Under the pieces are notes generated by a model. It worked only from the letters and a program-made list of their open reading frames with translations. It was not told the origin of the DNA and ran no database searches. This document shows positions 8,043 through 15,231 of a DNA stretch of 41,169 bases, piece after piece. The translations under genes and the position numbers were made by a program. The DNA comes from Anaerolineae bacterium (lineage in GTDB: Bacteria > Chloroflexota > Anaerolineae > Aggregatilineales > Phototrophicaceae): contig JACSRP010000127.1 of NCBI GenBank assembly GCA_014879665.1, positions 1-41,169 on the forward strand, written 5' to 3'. Each line of letters opens with the position of its first letter. Within the stretch, counting starts at the first letter, position 1.

Positions 8043-8101
8043 CCCTCACCCTTGTCCCTCTCCCTCAGGGAGAGGGGATGCCCACAGGGCAACGGATGAG
8101 G
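8043..8101. repeat. palindromic REP-like intergenic element
   Basis: CCCTCTCCCT-C-AGGGAGAGGG perfect dyad (8056-8076), GCCC-aca-GGGC, and outer CCTCA/TGAGG ends. Confidence 0.5.
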
Positions 8102-8285
8102 TTTGAGCAACAGAGATATTGAACCGCCAAGCGCGCCAAAAGGGATTAAACCGCAGAGAGCCAGTGGGGAGGTGAAAGGCGGTTACATACTGTTTACAAA
8201 TTCTGGGTGGGTTGTTAACAGGTGGGAATTAATCTCGTTCTTAGATGCGTGCGATATGAATGGATATGCTGGTGAGAGCATGAGG

Positions 8286-9149
8286 ATGAAAATTATGGAA
8301 CTGCACGATGACGATAAGCCCATAGGCCGCGTATTAACCCGGCGCGAAATTCTGAAGTTGTTCGGCGGTGCAAGCGCAGGGCTAATCGCCGGTGCGGGCT
8401 TTGTGAGAATGGTGGCGGCGCAGTCTGGAACGGCAACCCCGGCGATCACCGGTACAGCAGTTCCAACTTGTGTGGTTAAGCCGGCGCTGACTGAAGGACC
8501 GTATTTTGTCGATGAGATGCTGAATCGTTCGGATATTCGCATCGATCCTTCTGACGACAGCGTGCAGGAAGGGGCGCTGCTCAAGCTGATATATCACATC
8601 ACCAACGTGACCGATGGGATTTGTGAACCGCTTGAAGGTGTGCAGGTGGATGTGTGGCACTGCAATGCCGAGGGCTGGTATTCAGATGTAGCAGATCGCA
8701 GTTTCGACACGTCAGGTCAGCAGTGGCTGCGCGGCTATCAGGTGACAGATGAGGATGGTATCGCGGAATTTACGACCATCTATCCGGGCTGGTATCCGGG
8801 GCGCGCGGTGCATATCCACTTCAAGATGCGTACCGATCCGGGATCTAATGTTGGTTATGAGTTCACCTCACAGTTGTTCTTTGATGAAGACCTGACCGAC
8901 ATGGTACACGCGGAAGAACCCTATGCTGCAAAGGGCTACCGCAATGTGCTGAACGAGAATGATGGCATCTTTCAAGGCAGCGATGGCTTGTTGACGCTGG
9001 ATGTGGTCGAAAACCCTGATGAGGAAGAGGGGGGCTATATCGCCAACTTCTACATCGGGCTGGACTTGAATGCAGAGACGTCCGAGGCTGGATTTGGCGG
9101 GCCATCGGGTGGCGGGCCGGGGGGTGGGCAGCCACCGGGCAGGCCGTAA
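8286..9149 (+). CDS. intradiol ring-cleavage dioxygenase-like protein with Tat signal
   Basis: Twin-arginine signal 'LTRREILKLFGGASAGLIAGAG'; 'EGPYFVDEMLNRSDI', 'VDVWHCNAEGWYS', 'IYPGWYPGRAVHIHFKM' typical of the intradiol dioxygenase fold. Start chosen inside the longer ORF. Confidence 0.82.
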   Translation: MKIMELHDDDKPIGRVLTRREILKLFGGASAGLIAGAGFVRMVAAQSGTATPAITGTAVPTCVVKPALTEGPYFVDEMLNRSDIRIDPSDDSVQEGALLKLIYHITNVTDGICEPLEGVQVDVWHCNAEGWYSDVADRSFDTSGQQWLRGYQVTDEDGIAEFTTIYPGWYPGRAVHIHFKMRTDPGSNVGYEFTSQLFFDEDLTDMVHAEEPYAAKGYRNVLNENDGIFQGSDGLLTLDVVENPDEEEGGYIANFYIGLDLNAETSEAGFGGPSGGGPGGGQPPGRP

Positions 9150-9196
9150 GGAAAGTCCCCTCAAACCCTCTTTGTACACGGCGAGGGGAAGCAGAA

Positions 9197-9220
9197 GGGC
9201 GGTTCGCGAACCGCCCCTAC
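9197..9220 (+). repeat. palindromic GGGCG..CGCCCCTAC repeat, copy A
   Basis: GGGCGGTTCGCGAACCGCCCCTAC; 20-bp perfect palindrome followed by CTAC. Confidence 0.6.
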
Positions 9221-9253
9221 AAATTGCGTACGGATACCGGGATGTGATTTTTA

Positions 9254-9277
9254 GGACACGGTATGCAGTACCCCTAC
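9254..9277 (+). repeat. palindromic GGGCG..CGCCCCTAC repeat, degenerate copy
   Basis: GGACACGGTATGCAGTACCCCTAC; GGTA/TACC arms followed by CCCTAC. Confidence 0.35.
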
Positions 9278-9340
9278 AGAACGATGTGTGTAGGGAGTAA
9301 TCGGCATCTATGATCAGCGAGATATTGGAATAGAGAATGC

Positions 9341-9365
9341 GGGCGGCACACTGTGCCGCCCCTAC
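9341..9365 (+). repeat. palindromic GGGCG..CGCCCCTAC repeat, copy B
   Basis: GGGCGGCACA-C-TGTGCCGCCC followed by CTAC. Confidence 0.6.
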
Positions 9366-9370
9366 GAAGG

Positions 9371-11053
9371 CTAATGGGAAATTTCGGCTTCGATTTGCAA
9401 TTTCACGAAATCCGCCGTCCTCAGCCGTCCATCCTTCAGCTCCCACACGTCACCGTTGAATTTGGAGATGAAGCGGCGGTCGTGGCTGGCGGCGATGATC
9501 GGGCCGGGGAAGGTGAGCAGGGCGGTTTCAAAGGCTTCCAGCACGTCGAAACTGAGGAAATTGGTCGGCTCGTCGAGGATGAGCAGATTTACGCCGCCGG
9601 CTATTAATTTCGCTAACTGCACCTTACGCTTTTGACCGGCGCTGAGGCCGGTGACTGGCTTCTCTAACTCGTCATAACGGAACAATCCCATATTCAGCAG
9701 CAAGGCCTTCAAGGGCTGATCAGGCTGAGGTAATCCGGCGCGGTAGGCTTCAAAGAGCGTGAGCGCGGGATCGAGTTCTGCCGCTTCCTGATCCAGATAG
9801 CCGATCTTCACCGCAGGATTGACATGACGCGCGCCGCCGTCGAATGATTCGAGTCCGGCGATGATCTTGAGCAGGGTGGTTTTACCGGCGCCATTTTCAC
9901 CGAGGATGAGGGTTCGTGAAGCGGCCGATAAGGTTAGGCTGACGTTTTCGAGAATCATGCGCTGGCCAAAGAACTTGCTGATGCTCTCTAAGGCCAGCGG
10001 CTGGCGGCTGGCTAGTGCGGCGGCATCAAACTCGCCTTGAAAATGTAAGGGATCGGGCGGGCGTGGGATGGGGTTGGTTTCGATCCGCGCCAGCTTTTCG
10101 GCGGCTAAACGCACGCGCTTTGAGAGCGTGCCTTCGTGGGTGGCAATTTTGCCATTGCGAACGAACTTGTCGTTATCGGTGTGGGCGCGATAGTTATTGT
10201 TACGCCGCGCGCCAACCTTCAATTCTTCGCGCAGCGCCTTAATTTCTTCCTGCTGGCGGGCGTAATCCAGCGCCCACTTATGGCGTTCGCCTGCGCGGGC
10301 GCGGGCGTAGCTGTCATAGCCGCCGTTATAGCGTTTGGTGCTGTGGGTGTGCTCATCAATTTCGATGATGGCGTTCACAGCGTGATTCAAGAACTGGCGA
10401 TCATGCGAGACGATCAACGCTGCGCCTTTATAGCCTTCGAGATAGCTTTCTAACCACGCCATGCTGGCAAAGTCGAGATGGTTGGTCGGCTCGTCCAGCA
10501 GCAGCAGATCGGGCGATTGGATCAGCAGCAGCGCCAGCCCGACGCGAGTTTTTTCGCCACCGGACAGCGTCATGAAGGCGCGATCAGGGGTGAGATAGTC
10601 AATGGCAAGACCGGCGAATACCGCGCCGATGCGGGCATCGAGATCGTAGCCACCGGAACGCTCAAACTGTTCCTGAGCATCGCCGTAAGCCTCCAGCGCC
10701 ATCTGTAAATCGTCGCCAGATGCGATGGCGATTCGTGCCTCAAGGGCGCGCATCTGGCTTTCGAGAGCGCGTATTTGCCCGACGGATTGATCAATGAGAT
10801 CGGCCAGCGTCTGGTTTTCGGCTGTTTCGATGACCTGCGCCAGATAGCCTAAAGCCGCGCCGGGCGTGAGACGCACGACACCTTCATCCGGTTGGATTTC
10901 GCCTGTGATGATTTTGAGCAGGGTAGATTTGCCAACGCCGTTAGCGCCAACTAAGCCAATGCGCTCGCCGGCGTGGAGGGACAGCGACACCTGTTGTAGG
11001 ATGGGATGCAGCCCAAAGGATTTGGATACGTGTTGAAGCAGTAAAGTATGCAA
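9371..11053 (-). CDS. ABC-F family ATPase
   Basis: Two ABC domains: Walker A 'GANGVGKST' and 'GENGAGKTT', signatures 'LSGGEKTR' and 'LSAGQKRK', no TM region. TTG start (LHTLLLQHVSKSFG) preceded by a GGAGG RBS. Confidence 0.9.
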   Translation of the reverse strand: MHTLLLQHVSKSFGLHPILQQVSLSLHAGERIGLVGANGVGKSTLLKIITGEIQPDEGVVRLTPGAALGYLAQVIETAENQTLADLIDQSVGQIRALESQMRALEARIAIASGDDLQMALEAYGDAQEQFERSGGYDLDARIGAVFAGLAIDYLTPDRAFMTLSGGEKTRVGLALLLIQSPDLLLLDEPTNHLDFASMAWLESYLEGYKGAALIVSHDRQFLNHAVNAIIEIDEHTHSTKRYNGGYDSYARARAGERHKWALDYARQQEEIKALREELKVGARRNNNYRAHTDNDKFVRNGKIATHEGTLSKRVRLAAEKLARIETNPIPRPPDPLHFQGEFDAAALASRQPLALESISKFFGQRMILENVSLTLSAASRTLILGENGAGKTTLLKIIAGLESFDGGARHVNPAVKIGYLDQEAAELDPALTLFEAYRAGLPQPDQPLKALLLNMGLFRYDELEKPVTGLSAGQKRKVQLAKLIAGGVNLLILDEPTNFLSFDVLEAFETALLTFPGPIIAASHDRRFISKFNGDVWELKDGRLRTADFVKLQIEAEISH

Positions 11054-11248
11054 TTGACATGCCTCCAGACTCAAAAAATCGCTCAGGAATTCGCGGTTAG
11101 CGGATGAGCGCGGAGCGCATGACAGGCCTTTCGCTAGTGGGGACAAAAACGGGGGAGCAGCGATTAATCATCCTGCTGTCCCGTCGATCTCAGTTTAGGG
11201 GAGTGATAGACGGTTGTCAAGGGGTCAGAGTGGATATTGCTGCCAGGA

Positions 11249-11272
11249 GGGCACAGCACGCTGCGCCCCTAC
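11249..11272 (+). repeat. palindromic GGGCG..CGCCCCTAC repeat, copy C
   Basis: GGGCACAGCACGCTGCGCCCCTAC. Confidence 0.5.
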
Positions 11273-11292
11273 GATGGATGCGGTGTGGGGTA

Positions 11293-12744
11293 TCAGGGAA
11301 TTGAGTTCGGGTCAATCATGCCTTCGCCGTACTTTATGCCCGGTTGAATGATGATGGGTGAGCCAATATCGGCGGTGGCGATCAGGTCATAGGTGGTGGC
11401 GCCGGTCACCCGTACAGGCACGATTTCGCCCACGGGCAGTTCGCCTTCAACGATCACGTAGCCGTCAATTTCGGGCGCGTCACGGTAGCTGCGGCCTAGG
11501 CTGAGCGAGCCTTCCATCGCTTCGCCGTCTTCGTCTTCCGGCGTGCCATGACCTTCAACCAGAATGTTCAGCGTTTTGCCGACTAGCGCTTGATTTTTCT
11601 TCAGGCTGATATTTTGCTGAAGTTCCATCAGGGTGTTATAGCGGGCTTCTTTGACATCGTCTGGCACGTGATCTGGCAGCAGGGCGCTAGGCGTGCCCAT
11701 TTCATAGGAGTATTTGAATGCGCCTACGCGGTCAAATTCGAGATCGCGCACGAACTGGCAGAGGCCTTCGAATTCAGCGTCGGTTTCACCGGGGTAGCCG
11801 ACGATGAAAGTGGTACGCACGGCAAGATCGGGCATGGCGCGGCGCATGTTGGCAAGGGTTTCATAGACCCATTCGATTTTGGCGGGGCGGCGCATGCGTA
11901 AAAGCGTATCACGGTGGCCGTGCTGCAATGGAATGTCGAGATAATGTTGAATCTGCTTATGTTTGGCCATGGTTTCGATTAGGCGGGGGGTGACGTAGCC
12001 GGGATAAGCGTACATGACGCGAATCCAGGGGATGCCGGGGGCGGCTTCAACCAGCGCGTCTAACAATTCGGCCATGCCTTCTTTCATGCCGAAATCATGG
12101 CCGTAGTCGGAGGTGTCCTGCGCGATCAGGATCATCTCTTTGACGCCCATCGCCTCTAGCTGCCGGGCTTCGCCAATGATGCTGTGCAGCGGACGACTGA
12201 CCATGGTGCCTTTGATTTTGGGAATGGCGCAGAACGCGCAGGGGCGACGGCAGCCATCGGCAATTTTGAGATAGGCGCTGGCACCCTGCACGCTGGCACG
12301 AAGCACACTGCCCTCATCGCGGCCAACGGTTTCGGCGTCGGTGGGCAGATGATACAGCGGTTCGGGGTGTTTGCGCGCACGTAAACGCCCGACCAGATCG
12401 AAGATGTCCATCCAGCGGCGAGTGCCGATCACGCCATCCAACCCCGGCACTTCCTGCACCAGCGCGTCACCATAACGCTGCGAGAGGCATCCGGCGGCGA
12501 TCACCATCTGCCCGCTGCGGCGGGTTTCCACTAATTCACGCAGCAGATCAATGGATTCTTGCTTGGCGGTGTTGATGAATCCGCAGGTATTGACGATCAG
12601 TATTTCGGCATCATTTGCTTCAGTTACGCCGCGCATACCATGTTGATTCAGCACCTGCGCCATGCTTTCGGAGTCAACGGTGTTTTTGGAACAGCCGAGG
12701 CTGACCAGATAATACTTATTGCCGCGAGAGGATTTCCTGGACAT
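11293..12744 (-). CDS. rimO: ribosomal protein S12 methylthiotransferase RimO
   Basis: 'YYLVSLGCSKNTVDSE', radical SAM 'CRRPCAFCAIPKIKGTMVSRP', C-terminal TRAM-like region. Confidence 0.93.
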   Translation of the reverse strand: MSRKSSRGNKYYLVSLGCSKNTVDSESMAQVLNQHGMRGVTEANDAEILIVNTCGFINTAKQESIDLLRELVETRRSGQMVIAAGCLSQRYGDALVQEVPGLDGVIGTRRWMDIFDLVGRLRARKHPEPLYHLPTDAETVGRDEGSVLRASVQGASAYLKIADGCRRPCAFCAIPKIKGTMVSRPLHSIIGEARQLEAMGVKEMILIAQDTSDYGHDFGMKEGMAELLDALVEAAPGIPWIRVMYAYPGYVTPRLIETMAKHKQIQHYLDIPLQHGHRDTLLRMRRPAKIEWVYETLANMRRAMPDLAVRTTFIVGYPGETDAEFEGLCQFVRDLEFDRVGAFKYSYEMGTPSALLPDHVPDDVKEARYNTLMELQQNISLKKNQALVGKTLNILVEGHGTPEDEDGEAMEGSLSLGRSYRDAPEIDGYVIVEGELPVGEIVPVRVTGATTYDLIATADIGSPIIIQPGIKYGEGMIDPNSIP

Positions 12745-12817
12745 TGATTGTGATTCCTATAAACGCCTGAATGTGGCGAGATTTATTGTACTTGAACTGC
12801 GGGCGTAATGGATGAGA

Positions 12818-13579
12818 TTAACGATTTAGAAATTCATCGAGTGACCGCTGATGGGCTGCGCCTACCCATAAGGGTGGGAATAACTGGCGTTCGGTTTGCA
12901 GCGCCTGTTCATAGGGTAAGGTTAGGCCAGCGCGCAGCAGGGTTTTGAGCGAACGGATTACGGCGGGATCGAGCGCGGCGATTTGGGCTGCATATTCGAG
13001 CGCGGCGGGCAAGGCTTCACCAGCGGGCGCGAGGCGGTTGGCTAACCCTAAGGATTGGGCATCTGCGGCGCTCAAAATTGTGGCGTTCAGCAGCAGATCG
13101 AGCGCGCGGCTGTAACCGACTAATCGCATCAGGCGCTGGCCGGCGCCCCAACCGGGGGTTAAGCCACGTTTGGCCTGCACGAAACCAAGACGGGCATTCG
13201 CATCTAATATGCGGAGATCACAGGCGAGCGAAATTTCGCTGCCGCCGCCAAGGGCATAGCCATTGATCGCGGCGATCACCGGATAAGGCAGATTCTCCAG
13301 CGCAATCAGCGCGTCGCCCATCAGCGCGATCATGGATTCGGCATCGGCGGCGCTGCGGCGGGCAGCGAGGTCGGCCAGATCGCCACCGCTGCAAAAGGCT
13401 TTGTCGCCAGCGCCAGTGATAATCAAGGCCGCCAGCGGCTCATTCTGTAAGGCGCGAATCTGGCTGGCGAATAGAGTCATGGCTTCACTGTCCAGCGCGT
13501 TGAGCCGCTCTGGACGGTTGAAGGTGAGAATTCCGATAGGAAATTCGGCCTGTTTTTGATACAAAATTTTTGCGTTCAT
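12818..13579 (-). CDS. enoyl-CoA hydratase/isomerase family protein
   Basis: 'ILTFNRPERLNALDSEAM', 'GAGDKAFCSGGDLADL', 'NGYALGGGSEISLACDLRI'. Confidence 0.9.
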   Translation of the reverse strand: MNAKILYQKQAEFPIGILTFNRPERLNALDSEAMTLFASQIRALQNEPLAALIITGAGDKAFCSGGDLADLAARRSAADAESMIALMGDALIALENLPYPVIAAINGYALGGGSEISLACDLRILDANARLGFVQAKRGLTPGWGAGQRLMRLVGYSRALDLLLNATILSAADAQSLGLANRLAPAGEALPAALEYAAQIAALDPAVIRSLKTLLRAGLTLPYEQALQTERQLFPPLWVGAAHQRSLDEFLNR

Positions 13580-13671
13580 GGGTCAGAAGTGTACTGAAAT
13601 TTACGGGAGATGGTAGGGTGAAGGGGGCGTTTTAGCGCCGGTAAAGGGAGGTCAAGCGTTGGTGTAGATCG

Positions 13672-13701
13672 TTGAATGAGGGCGTTTGCATCTGCTACAA
13701 T
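13672..13701 (+). promoter_or_regulatory. candidate promoter of the glycoside hydrolase block
   Basis: TTGAAT - 18 nt - TACAAT with extended TGC, 37 bp upstream of the ATG at 13738. Confidence 0.5.
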
Positions 13702-13737
13702 GCCGACTGACGAACGGCTTAGATTAAGGAAGCGCCG

Positions 13738-15084
13738 ATGCGACGCTTTACACTTTTTTCGATACTGGTATTGTGCGGTTTATTGTTCGGGGTAGCGAGC
13801 AGCGCCCTTGCACAGGGCGGGCTGGATACTATCACGACGGCCAACGCTAATTTGCGCAGCGGCCCGGGTACAGAGTGGCGTACGATCACTGTGGTGATCG
13901 CGGGATCGCCGTTTCGGCTGGATGGCCGCGCGCCGGGCGATTACTGGCTGCGCGGAATTACGCCGGCTGGCGAAATTGGCTTTGTGGCGATTGATGTTTT
14001 GAATGTGACGCCGGAACAGATTGCCGGACTGCCGGAAGTGTGGGTGGAGACGCCATTCACGCTGCCGCCGCCGGAAGGTGGCGCCGTGCCGGTGGCGGCA
14101 ACGCCGGTTCCGGGACAGGCGGAGGTAGTCGTGGTTTCGCCGGTAACCAGCACGTCGCCGGTACGCGGCTTCAGCTACGGCGGGCATGTGGCTGATTTCA
14201 GCCAGTTTGCCTCCGATGCGATGCATCGCGCGGGGATGACATGGGTAAAACGCCAGTGGCGCTTCCATCCGGGGCAGAATCCCGCTGAAGTTGCAGGGAT
14301 GATCAATGATGCGCATGCGCGCGGCTTCCGTATTTTGCTAGGCATCGTGGGCGAGCCGGGATCGGTATTACAGCCGGGCTATTTTGACCAGTACGCGGCG
14401 TTCGTGGGCGGCGTGGCGGCACAGGGCGCCGATGCGATTGAAGTTTGGAACGAGATGAATATCGATCGCGAATGGCCGTCGGGCAGCATCAATCCGGCGC
14501 TGTACACGCAGCTTCTGGCACAGTCTTACAACGCGATCAAAGCTAGCAACCCGAATACGATGGTGATCAGCGGCGCACCCGCCCCGACAGGCTACTTTCA
14601 GGGCTGCGGCGGTGGGGGCTGCGACGATAATTATTACGTGCAGGGTATGGCGGCGGCAGGTGCGGCCAGCTATATGGACTGCATCGGCGTGCATTATAAC
14701 GAAGGGATCGTACCGCCCTCGCAGACCAGCGGCGATCCGCGTGGCAACAGCAGCCACTATACGCGCTATTACAGTGGCATGGTGAACACGTATTACCGCG
14801 CATTTGGCGGCGCGCGCCCGCTGTGCTTCACAGAACTTGGCTATCTTTCGCCTGAAGGGTTTGGCCCACTGCCCGGCGGTTTTGAATGGGCGGGCGGCAC
14901 TGACGTTGGCGAGCAGGCGGCATGGTTGGATCAGGCGGTGAGCATGGCTGCACAGAGCGGCCGCGTGCGCTTGTTGATCGTTTGGAATGTAGACTTTGCC
15001 GGATACGGCGCAGATCCGCAGGCGGGATACGCGATGATTCGCCCCGGCGGCGCCTGCCCGGCGTGCGATGCGCTGGGAAGTTAG
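13738..15084 (+). CDS. secreted SH3-domain + clan GH-A-like glycoside hydrolase (paralogue 1)
   Basis: Signal peptide; SH3b 'ANANLRSGPGTEWRTI'; acid/base motif 'IEVWNEMNIDREWP'; nucleophile motif 'CFTELGYLSPEGF'. Confidence 0.8.
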   Translation: MRRFTLFSILVLCGLLFGVASSALAQGGLDTITTANANLRSGPGTEWRTITVVIAGSPFRLDGRAPGDYWLRGITPAGEIGFVAIDVLNVTPEQIAGLPEVWVETPFTLPPPEGGAVPVAATPVPGQAEVVVVSPVTSTSPVRGFSYGGHVADFSQFASDAMHRAGMTWVKRQWRFHPGQNPAEVAGMINDAHARGFRILLGIVGEPGSVLQPGYFDQYAAFVGGVAAQGADAIEVWNEMNIDREWPSGSINPALYTQLLAQSYNAIKASNPNTMVISGAPAPTGYFQGCGGGGCDDNYYVQGMAAAGAASYMDCIGVHYNEGIVPPSQTSGDPRGNSSHYTRYYSGMVNTYYRAFGGARPLCFTELGYLSPEGFGPLPGGFEWAGGTDVGEQAAWLDQAVSMAAQSGRVRLLIVWNVDFAGYGADPQAGYAMIRPGGACPACDALGS

Positions 15085-15170
15085 AAAGCCTTCAGCCGTC
15101 ACTCCACTCTTTTAGGACGAGGGATGACGCGCGCAAGATAGATGAAGCAGGAAAAACGTATCATTTTCCG

Positions 15171-15195
15171 GTAGGGGCGAGCATTTAGCTCGCCC
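15171..15195 (-). repeat. palindromic GGGCG..CGCCCCTAC repeat, copy D (reverse orientation)
   Basis: GTAGGGGCGAGCATTTAGCTCGCCC; reverse complement GGGCGAGCTAAATGCTCGCCCCTAC. Confidence 0.6.
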
Positions 15196-15231
15196 GCTTA
15201 CTTTAGCAGAAGGCTTATTTCCCAAGATCGT

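Noticed and set aside
14368-15102. 244-aa minus-strand ORF antisense to the first glycoside hydrolase
   Set aside because: Opposite a strong CDS; composition is rich in A/H/R without domain motifs.
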